Origin: Ruminococcaceae bacterium UBA5406
GTDB lineage: Bacteria > Bacillota > Clostridia > Oscillospirales > Acutalibacteraceae
DNA: 64,000 nucleotides
NCBI GenBank assembly: GCA_002407675.1
Contig: DHNW01000032.1
Location: 1 to 64,000 of the forward strand
Reading direction: 5' to 3'
Positions 44,300-52,368 of the stretch are shown here, in pieces; position 1 is the first letter of the stretch; each line of letters starts with the position of its first letter. Below the pieces are notes generated by a model, which searched no databases, was not told the DNA's origin, and was given only the letters and a program-made list of their open reading frames with translations. Made by a program: the position numbers and the translations under genes.

Positions 44300-44328
44300 T
44301 TGTTTCATACAGCGATTCTCTTGACTGG
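44300..44328 (+). other. attR (right junction of the inserted element)
   Basis: Element sequence TTTCATACAGC, the GA core (44314-44315), then eight bases and ACTGG (44324-44328), which mirrors CCAGT of attL at the same distance. From 44316 the deacetylase reading frame resumes (TCT CTT GAC TGG = SLDW). Confidence 0.85.
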
Positions 44329-44598
44329 AAAAACCCAACGCCCGAGCAAATTGTCAGCCGTGTTGTAAAAAGAGTGAAACCGGGCTCGATTGTGCTGTTC
44401 CACAACGGAGCCAAAAATACGCCCGCCGCCCTGCCGACCGTTTTAAAAAACCTGCAGGGTCAGGGATACCAGATTGTGCCGGTTTCTCAGCTGATTTACA
44501 AAGAAAACTATACGATAGATGTTGCCGGTACACAAATCTCAACAAAATCTAAAATTTCTGGAACTGATTCAAAAAGCGCCGTAAAGACTGGAAAATAG
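44316..44598 (+). pseudogene. 3' part of the interrupted CE4 polysaccharide deacetylase
   Basis: The remaining 93-94 codons of the gene that begins at 24836. They supply CE4 motif 4 (end of DVDSLDW) and motif 5 (IVLFHNG), then the family ending YQIVPVSQLIYKENYTID and a short polar tail. There is no promoter or SD for it here, so it is silent unless the element leaves. Joined at GA, the two parts give 813 nt in frame. Its position directly before two spore-protein genes supports a sporulation role. Confidence 0.93.
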
Positions 44599-44680
44599 AA
44601 ACATTCATAATTGCACACCTGTAACATAAAATAGAGATGCAAGCGCGGAAATCTTATTTGAAGTAAGGAGTGTTTCATTT

Positions 44681-44872
44681 ATGTCGAAAAACAGCAGTCT
44701 TGTCCCGCAGGCACGCGAAGCACTGAATAAGTTCAAAATGGAAGCTGCTTCTGAAGTGGGTGTCAGCCTGAAGCAGGGCTACAACGGTGATCTGACTTCC
44801 AAGCAGAATGGTTCAGTCGGCGGCCAGATGGTTAAAAACATGATCCAAAAATACGAAAACAGCATGAAATAA
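44681..44872 (+). CDS. alpha/beta-type small acid-soluble spore protein
   Basis: A 63-aa DNA-coating spore protein that protects spore DNA and is degraded at germination. Both family signatures are clear: the protease site region KFKMEAASEVGV and the DNA-binding segment GYNGDLTSKQNGSVGGQMVK. The ATG at 44681 follows AAGGAG. It is about 75% identical to the second copy at 45704 and is followed by its own terminator. Expected to be made in the forespore under SigG; I could not define a convincing SigG promoter. Confidence 0.95.
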   Translation: MSKNSSLVPQAREALNKFKMEAASEVGVSLKQGYNGDLTSKQNGSVGGQMVKNMIQKYENSMK

Positions 44873-44889
44873 TTGCTGCTCCGTTTTCA

Positions 44890-44927
44890 GGGGGCGTTCG
44901 GCCGCAACAGGGCCGGCGCCCTTTTTT
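44890..44927 (+). terminator. terminator after the first spore-protein gene
   Basis: GGGGCGTTCGGCC pairs with GGCCGGCGCCC (44891-44903, 44911-44921, with small mismatches), then TTTTTT. Confidence 0.8.
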
Positions 44928-45062
44928 ACCGGAATATTTGGTGGAAAGCCAGAGCCGGCCCATACATAAATTGACGTCAGCCTGAAAAGAATGATAACAA
45001 ACAGGTTTGTGCCGGAAAACACCCGCGGCCCTAAAAGATTTTTGCGGAAAGAGTGATTCCAA

Positions 45063-45602
45063 ATGACAAATATTTTTCTGTGCGGCGATCCAGAAGATGC
45101 AACAATTTCCAAAGCGCTGATTCCGGCTCTTTCGCTTTACGGCGGAGTTCGGTATTTTGCCCCCGAAAAAACATTTGAGCGGGGAGTCTCTACTGAATTT
45201 TTTTTATACGAATGCAAAAAAGTACCGCAGATTTTTCTTCCCAGCGGAATCATCCTGATCAAAAACAGTATTCGCCCTCAGCCGCCGGTTCAGCTTCACA
45301 GCGGATTTTTCTGTGTCTTTGAAACCCAAAACTGCCATGCCGTCGAAATGCTGAAGGATTGCGACGCCACCATTATTACCTGCGGAACCGGGGCAAAAGA
45401 AACTATCAGCATTGCCGCCCTGGAACGCTCGAGTGCCACCCTCAGCCTCCAGAGAAATCTGGTAACCATGGATCAGAAAACGCTGGAGCCGCACGACTTT
45501 GCCGTCCGCTTCTCTCAGCCTCGCAGCCCATACCAGATTTTGTTTGTCAGTGCGGCCCTGCTGATTGCCGGGATCGATTCTTCAAACGGATATATCATTT
45601 AA
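45063..45602 (+). CDS. hypothetical protein between two spore-protein genes
   Basis: A 179-aa protein, not recognised. It starts MTNIFLCGDPEDATISKAL, suggesting a nucleotide-binding-like alpha/beta start, and continues with alternating strands and helices (TIITCGTGAKETISI is another strand-loop-helix). There is no signal peptide; the C-terminal stretch ILFVSAALLIAG is hydrophobic and could be a buried strand or a membrane segment. The ATG at 45063 has GGAAAGAG upstream. Its place between two SASP genes suggests a role in spores, but nothing in the sequence proves it. Confidence 0.7.
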   Translation: MTNIFLCGDPEDATISKALIPALSLYGGVRYFAPEKTFERGVSTEFFLYECKKVPQIFLPSGIILIKNSIRPQPPVQLHSGFFCVFETQNCHAVEMLKDCDATIITCGTGAKETISIAALERSSATLSLQRNLVTMDQKTLEPHDFAVRFSQPRSPYQILFVSAALLIAGIDSSNGYII

Positions 45603-45703
45603 TTTGAATAAATTAGCAGTCATAAAACTGCTTTGAAGCCGCAAACTATCTATGCAAACGCAAAAGGGAAATTGAAATCGAGAAAAAGGAGTGTGTATTG
45701 ATT

Positions 45704-45895
45704 ATGTCAAGGAATAATCATGTTGTTCCTGAAGCTCGTCAGGCTTTGGACAAGTTCAAAATGGAAGCCGCATCCGAAGTCGGGGTAAACCTGAAGCAGG
45801 GATACAACGGTGATCTGACTTCTAAGGAAGCCGGTTCCGTCGGAGGCCAGATGGTCAAAAAAATGATCCAAAGCTATGAGGAAGGCATGAAATAA
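45704..45895 (+). CDS. alpha/beta-type small acid-soluble spore protein (second copy)
   Basis: A 63-aa SASP with KFKMEAASEVGVNLKQGYNG and the conserved GSVGGQMVKKMI ending. The ATG at 45704 gives the family start MSRNNH and the same length as the first copy; a TTG two codons earlier sits closer to AAGGAG and could also be used. It is separated from the first copy by an unknown gene. Both together indicate an endospore former. Confidence 0.95.
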   Translation: MSRNNHVVPEARQALDKFKMEAASEVGVNLKQGYNGDLTSKEAGSVGGQMVKKMIQSYEEGMK

Positions 45896-45904
45896 CCCTT
45901 CCAA

Positions 45905-45945
45905 CTAAAAAATATGTCCTGTGCTGTGCTGGCACAGGACATATT
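45905..45945 (-). terminator. terminator of the F420-ligase-like gene
   Basis: Stem AATATGTCCTGTGC (45911-45924) with its complement (45932-45945). On the minus strand it runs into TTTTTTAG. It may also stop transcripts from the SASP gene. Confidence 0.7.
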
Positions 45946-45985
45946 ACTGTCTGCTGATTTTCGGAGGGAATTCCCGCCCCTCCGC

Positions 45986-46720
45986 TTAAGAAGCCTGGCG
46001 AATTAGCAGAATCGGCGTACATTCATCCTCCTGGCAGGTCGGGTTGTCCCGGATGAGTTCCCGGAGCTGCTCTACCGAATAGGGAATATTTTTGCCAACG
46101 CCAAGGATCTCTACTCCAAGATCGTTCGCGTCAACGATCATACAGTCTACGCCAGTTTTCTGCCGGATGTCTTCACAGACTGCATTGGAATCCTCCGGGC
46201 ATAGAATAGCCATCTCATTATAATCCTGAAAGCCGTCCGTCTCAAATCCGTCCAGTGCCGCCACATCGCGCCCGGCAATTTTGTAAAACAGTCCTTTAAT
46301 CCCGAACGGACGTGTCACGGCGGCTACTGCGGCGGCTACCAGCATACGGAAACGCCCGGCCGAATTCATAGCTACCTGCATTTTTTCCGGTATGGCAATA
46401 TGCTCGCCAGCCGGTGTCGTGTGAACATATTTGGAAAGGAAACGAGCCAGTTTGGTTACCCGGACATCTTTTTTATAAACGACCCTGCCCTGACAAATCG
46501 AAATTATTTTTTCACTGATCGAGATTATATCCCCTTTTCGGTAAACCGGAAGAACATATTTTTGAATGATATCTATATAGTGATCCTGCCCCGGTCGAAT
46601 ATAATGCGTCTTTACTGCATATCGTAGGAATTTTTTCCCCATTGCTTCAATTTCAAGTGATTTTCCCGGATTGACAAAGCCCGGATTATTCTGTGATTTT
46701 TCAGAATCCGCCATACCCAT
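45986..46720 (-). CDS. coenzyme F420-0:L-glutamate ligase-like protein
   Basis: A 244-aa protein matching the F420_ligase domain: RYAVKTHYIRPGQDHYIDII near the start, then GDIISISEKIISICQGR, and GLFYKIAGRDVAALDGF, NEMAILCPEDSNAVCEDI and DCMIVDANDLGVEILG. Characterised CofE/FbiB enzymes add glutamate to coenzyme F420. Clostridia generally lack F420, and no other F420 gene is in view, so the protein may ligate an amino acid to another acceptor. The ATG at 46720 follows GGGAG. Single-gene unit with a consensus promoter. Confidence 0.78.
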   Translation of the reverse strand: MGMADSEKSQNNPGFVNPGKSLEIEAMGKKFLRYAVKTHYIRPGQDHYIDIIQKYVLPVYRKGDIISISEKIISICQGRVVYKKDVRVTKLARFLSKYVHTTPAGEHIAIPEKMQVAMNSAGRFRMLVAAAVAAVTRPFGIKGLFYKIAGRDVAALDGFETDGFQDYNEMAILCPEDSNAVCEDIRQKTGVDCMIVDANDLGVEILGVGKNIPYSVEQLRELIRDNPTCQEDECTPILLIRQAS

Positions 46721-46772
46721 TTTTTTGACTCCCAATTAATTAAATTTGATATTCTGCCATTAGGTCGAAATA

Positions 46773-46801
46773 ATTATAGTAGCGGCAACTGTTTCTGTCA
46801 A
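46773..46801 (-). promoter_or_regulatory. consensus promoter of the F420-ligase-like gene
   Basis: Minus strand TTGACA (46796-46801), 17-bp spacer, TATAAT (46773-46778): a perfect sigma-A promoter, 53 bp upstream of the start. Confidence 0.8.
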
Positions 46802-46820
46802 TCATAACTTTTCAAGCTTT

Positions 46821-48401
46821 TTATGCGGACTGAAGAATTTTTTCCGCGCATTTAATACCGTCAACAGCAGCAGAAACAATTCCGCCCGCATATCCGGCCC
46901 CTTCACCGCAGGGGTACAGTCCTTCCAGCGAAACAGACTGCATGTTTTTTCCCCGCAGCAGGCGCACCGGCGATGAAGACCGGCTCTCTACAGCGGTCAG
47001 CACCGCATCGGGATCTGCAAAGCCATGCATGCGCGCGTCCATTTGCCGGATACCTTCGCGCAGGGATTCCGCGACAAATTCCGGCAGGCAGACATCCAGT
47101 GCGCATGGCCGAACACCAAGCGGATAGGTTGGGGTCACACTGCCGAATCCGGTGGACGGACGCCTTGCCAGAAAATCTTCGACTCGCTGAGCCGGCGCGC
47201 GGTAAGTTCCGCCGCCCAGTGCAAACGCTCTCTCCTCCAGCCTGCGCTGAAATTCCACGCCCGCAAGCGGTCCGTCCCCGCCGAAATCTTCCGGACCAAC
47301 ACTCACAAGCAGGGCGGAATTGGCGTTCGCCCCATCCCGGGCAAAACTGCTCATCCCGTTGGTCACCAGGCGCCCCTCCTCGCTTGCGGCAGCAACAACC
47401 GTGCCGCCGGGACACATGCAGAATGTATAAACGCCGCGCCCGCCCTTCAGATGCACCGCCATCCGGTAATCTGCCGCACCCAAAGCAGGGCAGCCGGCAA
47501 AAGCTCCATACTGAACCGTATCCAGCCATTTTTGGAGATGTTCAATCCGCACACCGACCGAAAAGGGCTTTGGTTCCACCGGCAGGCCCATTAAAACCAG
47601 CTGATGGAACGTATCCCGGGCGCTGTGCCCCACGGCAAGAACGACGTTCTGCGTTTCCAGTTCTCTGCCTGTTCCGTCCGGCGCCTGGAATTTCACACCT
47701 GCTATCCGGCTGTTTTTTACTGTGAGACCGGTCATCTGGGTATCAAATCGGATCTCCCCTCCAAGCGACAGGATTTTCTGCCGAATGTTTCGGACCGCAC
47801 CGGGCAGCCGGTCAGTCCCGATATGTGGCTTTGCCATGTACAGGATTTCTTCCGGAGCGCCGGCGGCGGCAAACTCCTCCAGCACTTTACGGATACGCGG
47901 ATCTTTTGTGCCGGTATTCAGCTTGCCATCGGAAAAAGTTCCTGCGCCGCCTTCGCCGAACTGAATGTTGCTGCGCGGGTTGAGAATTCCTGTTTTCCAA
48001 AACTGCGCAACCTGCTTCCGGCGTTTTTCCACGCAGGAACCGCGTTCAAGCACAACCGGCTTCTGCCCAGCCTGCGCAAGGATCAGAGCGGCGAACATTC
48101 CTGCCGGGCCGAATCCTACGACAACCGGGCGCGTCTCCGTTTTCCGGCACGGCGGCAGTTCATACCGGTACGGGACGGCTTTTGTGATTCTCCGATCGTG
48201 CGGCGCCCGGTTTCCCAGTCTGCCGGCTTCCACCGTGCAGATAAAATGAACGTCGCTTTTCCGGCGCGCGTCTACAGATTTTCGGACCAGTTTCAGCGAA
48301 CGGATTTCACCCGGCCTGACCTTCAGGCGCTTTGCTGCTTCCCGCTTTAGATCTTCCTCCGTTCCGTCCAATTCCAGTCGGATTTCCGATATCCGGTACA
48401 T
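46821..48401 (-). CDS. FAD-dependent dehydrogenase (COG2509 type)
   Basis: A 526-aa cytosolic flavoprotein. The first 80 residues form a small alpha/beta domain (ISEIRLELDGTEEDLKREAA). The FAD-binding Rossmann motif follows at GFGPAGMFAALILAQAG, with NIQFGEGGAGTFSDGKLNT, GHSARDTF and the C-terminal FAD contact GLYPCGEGAGYAGGI. This is the COG2509 layout of uncharacterised dehydrogenases in Clostridia. The ATG at 48401 follows AGGGGAAT. It lies 10 bp after the BaiN-like flavoprotein gene, so the two are co-transcribed. The substrate is unknown. Confidence 0.88.
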   Translation of the reverse strand: MYRISEIRLELDGTEEDLKREAAKRLKVRPGEIRSLKLVRKSVDARRKSDVHFICTVEAGRLGNRAPHDRRITKAVPYRYELPPCRKTETRPVVVGFGPAGMFAALILAQAGQKPVVLERGSCVEKRRKQVAQFWKTGILNPRSNIQFGEGGAGTFSDGKLNTGTKDPRIRKVLEEFAAAGAPEEILYMAKPHIGTDRLPGAVRNIRQKILSLGGEIRFDTQMTGLTVKNSRIAGVKFQAPDGTGRELETQNVVLAVGHSARDTFHQLVLMGLPVEPKPFSVGVRIEHLQKWLDTVQYGAFAGCPALGAADYRMAVHLKGGRGVYTFCMCPGGTVVAAASEEGRLVTNGMSSFARDGANANSALLVSVGPEDFGGDGPLAGVEFQRRLEERAFALGGGTYRAPAQRVEDFLARRPSTGFGSVTPTYPLGVRPCALDVCLPEFVAESLREGIRQMDARMHGFADPDAVLTAVESRSSSPVRLLRGKNMQSVSLEGLYPCGEGAGYAGGIVSAAVDGIKCAEKILQSA

Positions 48402-48411
48402 TGATTCCCCT

Positions 48412-49647
48412 CTATCCGTTTCCATTTTCGCCGTTCCAAAGCGACCGCGCGGCTGCGCGCCCGGCCGCGGTTCCGCTTACCCATGCCCAGTGCAGATTGA
48501 ATCCTCCGCACGCGCCGTCCAGATTTAAAATCTCACCGCAAAGGAAAAGGCCCTTCCGGCACCGGGACTGCAGCTTTGCGTCCGTCTCTGCAAGCGGGAT
48601 CCCGCCCGCCGTAACCTGCGCACGCGGCCACGAAAGCGTTCCCAGCACTGGAAACCGAAAGTTCTTGGCATCCCGGGCAATTCGAGTAAAATCGGGTCTT
48701 GTATCCGCCCCGGCATATTTAACGACTTCCAAACCTAGAGACTTTGGAAAGGCCCCTTCCAGAATTTGCTCCGGCGGCAATTCCTCCGCCATGCGCGGCT
48801 GTTCCCGCAGAAACGCAGCCAGACTGGGAACGGAATATTCCGGCGCAAGATCGAGAGAAATTTCCATGTTTCCCGGCGATCTGCCTATATAGCGGGATAA
48901 TTCAAAGATGCAGATCCCCGAGAGGGCGCTTTCTGTAAACTGCACCTCGCCGCGAACCGTTTTAAAAGTCTTTCCGTCCGCAGAAAGCGTCGCCGCCGCC
49001 GGACAGCGTACACCTTTAAGCGGCCGGACACGCTTTGAATCGGTGCGTATGGGAACCAGCGCAGGGTACAATCCGGTTACCGAATGTCCGAGCGGTTTTA
49101 AAAGCCCATAACCGCTCCCGTCGGATCCAGACTGCGGGCAGGCTTTCCCTCCGGCCGCCACGACCACCCTGCGGGCACAGATACAATTTTCCCCGGAATG
49201 CAGCAAAAATCCGCCCGGCAAAGACTCGATGCGTTCCACCGGAAAGCCGCAGATGGTTTCCACCCGGCGCATTTCCAAGTTCCGCCGGAGAACGTTCAGC
49301 ACGGAAGAAGCCTGCATGCTATACGGATAAATTCGCCCTTCCTCTGTTTCCCGGCAAAGTAAGCCGAGGGAACGGAACGCTTCCACAACCTTTTCCGCCG
49401 GACAGCGTTCCAGCAGAGCGGACACCGCATCCACGTCCCCGTGATACGATTCCGGTCCGGCGTACCGGTTGGTCAGGTTGCAGTGCCCGTTTCCCGTCAT
49501 GAGCAATTTTTTCCCCACGCGCGGATTTTTTTCCAGTACGGCCACTTTCAGTTTTCTGCCGGCCTTTTTTGCCTCATCCGATGCGGCTATCGCCGCCGCA
49601 AGGCCCGAAGCGCCCCCGCCAACGACCGCTATTCCCAAGGATTCCAC
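48412..49647 (-). CDS. HI0933/BaiN-type flavoprotein oxidoreductase
   Basis: A 411-aa flavoprotein with FAD motif VVGGGASGLAAAIAA at the start, the family block GKKLLMTGNGHCNLTN (49-64), VVVAAGGKACPQSGSDGSGY, and the C-terminal QVTAGGIPLAETDAK and LFLCGEILNLDGACGGFNL. Family members are NAD(P)/FAD oxidoreductases; BaiN acts on bile-acid intermediates, but most members have no known substrate. The start is GTG 49647 with AAAGGAG upstream. Middle gene of a three-gene operon: small membrane protein, this gene, COG2509 flavoprotein. Confidence 0.9.
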   Translation of the reverse strand: MESLGIAVVGGGASGLAAAIAASDEAKKAGRKLKVAVLEKNPRVGKKLLMTGNGHCNLTNRYAGPESYHGDVDAVSALLERCPAEKVVEAFRSLGLLCRETEEGRIYPYSMQASSVLNVLRRNLEMRRVETICGFPVERIESLPGGFLLHSGENCICARRVVVAAGGKACPQSGSDGSGYGLLKPLGHSVTGLYPALVPIRTDSKRVRPLKGVRCPAAATLSADGKTFKTVRGEVQFTESALSGICIFELSRYIGRSPGNMEISLDLAPEYSVPSLAAFLREQPRMAEELPPEQILEGAFPKSLGLEVVKYAGADTRPDFTRIARDAKNFRFPVLGTLSWPRAQVTAGGIPLAETDAKLQSRCRKGLFLCGEILNLDGACGGFNLHWAWVSGTAAGRAAARSLWNGENGNG

Positions 49648-49660
49648 TATTTCTGCTCCT

Positions 49661-50152
49661 TTACCAGATAAAACTCAGCAGGCCGTACGATATGGCACAC
49701 ATAATAGCATCCGCCACCGCACAGCCCACTATAATAGACAAAAGGGCTCGGCGGAAACGCATTTTCATCAGCGCAGCCACAACGGAACCTGTCCACGCAC
49801 CGGTTCCGGGCAAGGGAACCGAAACGAAGATCATCAGCCCGAATGTCTTGTATTTTTCGACCTTTTTGCTTTTTTTCTCCATTTTCGCTTCCAGCCGGTC
49901 AACCAGCTTTACAAGGCGGGTATTGCGCATCCATTCGAGGATTTTATTTAAAAAAAGGAGAATGAACGGCACCGGCAGCAGAGTCCCCGCAAGACAGGAA
50001 AAATACGCCTGTACAATATTGACGTGCATCATTCCCGCCGCCAAAATTCCACCCCGCAGTTCCACCACGGGGAAAAGCGAAATCAAAAATATAATGAACG
50101 CCGGCTGTGCGCCGCCGAAAAAAGCGATCATCTGCTCAACGAACCGGTCCAT
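49661..50152 (-). CDS. small multidrug-export-type membrane protein (COG2426)
   Basis: A 163-aa membrane protein with about four helices. FPVVELRGGILAAGM near residue 27 and FVSVPLPGTGAWTGSVVAALM near 108 are the signatures of the PF06695/COG2426 family, loosely named small multidrug export proteins but without firm function; they resemble half of a DedA-like re-entrant fold. The ATG at 50152 follows AGGAGAATG. First gene of the operon with the two flavoproteins (13-bp gap). Confidence 0.87.
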   Translation of the reverse strand: MDRFVEQMIAFFGGAQPAFIIFLISLFPVVELRGGILAAGMMHVNIVQAYFSCLAGTLLPVPFILLFLNKILEWMRNTRLVKLVDRLEAKMEKKSKKVEKYKTFGLMIFVSVPLPGTGAWTGSVVAALMKMRFRRALLSIIVGCAVADAIMCAISYGLLSFIW

Positions 50153-50226
50153 TTCATCATTCTCCTATATTAATTTCAATTCCGTATTTTATAATAAGAC
50201 CGCCCACCCAAAATATCCAGCGCCGG

Positions 50227-52347
50227 TCAGTCAAATTTTTTCCGTTTCAGCAGCAGCGAATTCGTCACCACCGAAACGGAGCTGAACGCCATGCACGCTC
50301 CCGCCACAATGGGATTCAGCACGCCAAACGCCGCAAGCGGGACACCAAGGCTGTTGTAGATAAACGCCCAAAAGAGATTCTGCCGGATTTTGCGCATAAT
50401 TGCACGGGAAACAGCAATGGCTTTGGGCACGTCGCGGAGGCTTCCGCTCAGCAGAACCAGAGAACCCGCGTTCGCGGCAATATCCGTGCCGGTGCCGAGC
50501 GCCATGCCCACATCCGCTGCCGCCAGAGCCGGGGCGTCGTTGGCACCATCCCCCACAACGGCTACCACACGGCCCTGCTTCTTCAGGTCTGCCACAACAT
50601 TTTTCTTGCCTTCCGGCAGAACTCCGGCCACAATATGGCTGATCCCGACCTGCTTTGCCACGGCCTGCGCCGTGACCCGGTTATCTCCCGTCACCATGAC
50701 GGCGTCGATGCCTTCGCTTTTCATTTTAACAACCGCTTCTGCGGAATCTTCCTTTACTTGGTCGGCAACAGCAAACACGGCGGCCGGCTGACCGTCCACC
50801 GCCAGCACCACAGAGGTCTTGCCTTCTTTTTCAAATGCTTCGGCGGTCCGGTTTTCTTCTTTGCCGATACGTACGCTGTGCCCGCCGACCTTGCCGGTAA
50901 CGCCGCGGCCGGCCTGCGCTGCAAACTCCCTCGTTTCCGGGAAAGACTGCACGTGTTCCGCACAGTAGCGGAAGATTGCCTGGCCCACGGGGTGTTCGCT
51001 CTGGCGCTCAACAGACGCCGCCATTTGAAGAAGTTCCTGAGAATCCCCCTTCAAAGCGGCAAAATCCGTCACCTGCGGCTCACCTTTTGTAATTGTTCCG
51101 GTCTTGTCCAAAATCACCGTGTCAATTTTTCCGGCAAGCTGAAGCGCATCTGCATCCTTGATGAGGATGCCCATGTTTGCCGCCATACCGGTACCGACCA
51201 TTAAGGCAGTCGGCGTCGCGAGGCCCAAAGCACACGGGCAGGCAACAACCAGTACAGCCACTCCGCGGCTGACTGCACGCGCCATATCCCATGAAGAGAA
51301 GAATACGGCGGCAAACGTCACCAGCGCAATCGTAAGAATCACCGGGACAAAGACCGCGGCAACCCGGTCAACCAGTTTCTGGATCGGCGGCTTGCTCTGC
51401 TGGGCGGAACGGACCATCTGGACGATTGAAGATAGCATCGTGCTTTCCCCAACCCCTGCCGCGCGGAACTGAAATGCGCCCTGGCGGTTCACCGTTCCGG
51501 CATAAACCGAATCACCCTCCCCCTTTTCAACGGGGATGCTTTCTCCGGTCAGCATGCTTTCATCCACGGCGGAATGTCCCTGTGTAACAACGCCGTCAAC
51601 GGCGACGCCCTCTCCCGGGCGAACCGCCACAATGTCTCCGGAGCGGATTTCTCCTGTCGGAACAGACACTTCGGCTCCGTCGCGCAGAACGGAAGCTTTT
51701 TTCGGCTGAAGGCGCAGCAGCCCGTCCACGGCAGAATTGGCGTGCGCTTTGGCTTTCGCTTCAAACAGTTTCCCGAGGAATACCAGCGTAATCACCATAG
51801 TGCTGGCCTCAAAATACAGGGTTTGACCGCCCGTTATTACATTATAGACACTATAAACATAGGCAGAAAGTGTTCCAAGGCTTACCAGAACATCCATATT
51901 AGCGCTTCCGGAACGGACAGAATCCCATCCGCCCCGGAAAAAGCGCCAGCCGATACCGAATTCCACTGCCGAAGCCAGCACCAGCTGAAGCCATCTGTTC
52001 CCCAGCACAAGCATCAGGGCGCTTTCCGGGGCGGTAAGCCTTGCAATCATCATGATTAGGAACGGTACCGTCAGAACTGCAGAGACGATAAAATTAACCA
52101 GCAGAATTCGAAATTCCTTTTTCCGTTCGCGTTCCTTATCTTCCACCAGCCGGTATCCGGCTTTTTTCACAGCTTTGGAAATTGCTTTCAAGTTGGTTTT
52201 ATTTTCGTCATAAGTAATTCTTGCCGATTCTGAAGCATAACTCACATCGGCATCCTGCACGCCGTCCAGTTTCTTTACTGCCCGCCGAACCGCATTGGCG
52301 CACATAACGCAGTGCATCCCGCCAACAGCAACATTGGCCTCTTTCAT
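50227..52347 (-). CDS. copA: copper-exporting P1B-type ATPase
   Basis: A 706-aa P1B ATPase that exports Cu(I). A single N-terminal metal-binding domain carries GMHCVMCA (C13, C16). Eight membrane helices follow, with the CPC of VACPCALGLATPTAL in helix 6, actuator LTGES, phosphorylation motif DKTGTITKG, an HP dipeptide in SEHPVGQ, and GDGANDAPAL. The CPC together with asparagine and serine in the last helices (YNSLGVPLAAFG; MAFSSVSVV) marks the Cu(I) subgroup. The ATG at 52347 follows AAAGGGGGG. Co-transcribed with copZ and a 38-aa membrane peptide. Confidence 0.95.
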   Translation of the reverse strand: MKEANVAVGGMHCVMCANAVRRAVKKLDGVQDADVSYASESARITYDENKTNLKAISKAVKKAGYRLVEDKERERKKEFRILLVNFIVSAVLTVPFLIMMIARLTAPESALMLVLGNRWLQLVLASAVEFGIGWRFFRGGWDSVRSGSANMDVLVSLGTLSAYVYSVYNVITGGQTLYFEASTMVITLVFLGKLFEAKAKAHANSAVDGLLRLQPKKASVLRDGAEVSVPTGEIRSGDIVAVRPGEGVAVDGVVTQGHSAVDESMLTGESIPVEKGEGDSVYAGTVNRQGAFQFRAAGVGESTMLSSIVQMVRSAQQSKPPIQKLVDRVAAVFVPVILTIALVTFAAVFFSSWDMARAVSRGVAVLVVACPCALGLATPTALMVGTGMAANMGILIKDADALQLAGKIDTVILDKTGTITKGEPQVTDFAALKGDSQELLQMAASVERQSEHPVGQAIFRYCAEHVQSFPETREFAAQAGRGVTGKVGGHSVRIGKEENRTAEAFEKEGKTSVVLAVDGQPAAVFAVADQVKEDSAEAVVKMKSEGIDAVMVTGDNRVTAQAVAKQVGISHIVAGVLPEGKKNVVADLKKQGRVVAVVGDGANDAPALAAADVGMALGTGTDIAANAGSLVLLSGSLRDVPKAIAVSRAIMRKIRQNLFWAFIYNSLGVPLAAFGVLNPIVAGACMAFSSVSVVTNSLLLKRKKFD

Positions 52348-52368
52348 CAGATGCCCCCCTTTCTGGGC

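Larger units (their letters stand above)
25364..44315 (+). mobile_element. 18.95-kb serine-recombinase element inside a deacetylase gene
   Basis: DNA between the two GA cores. It carries a LacI-regulated alpha-1,6-glucan locus, GrpB-like and PNPOx-like genes, a MoxR/DUF58/DUF4129-like trio, a GH74 xyloglucanase, a 55-aa ORF and, at its right end, the large serine recombinase. No relaxase, conjugation, replication or phage structural gene is present, so it is an integrative cargo element that excises (if active) by its own recombinase but needs help to transfer. Boundaries are supported by exact in-frame restoration of the host gene and by dyad symmetry of the rebuilt attB. The rebuilt attP (joined ends) reads TTTCATACAGC-GA-GCCATTGG and also shows partial dyad symmetry. 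Confidence 0.9.

Noticed and set aside
25351..44328. Long direct repeats flanking the element, as for tyrosine integrases
   Set aside because: Only CGA is shared, and the recombinase is of the serine type, which does not need a long repeat.
46973..48350. Two long open frames of about 250 codons antisense to the flavoprotein gene
   Set aside because: Proline- and arginine-rich composition typical of antisense reading, no SD, fully covered by a well-supported gene.
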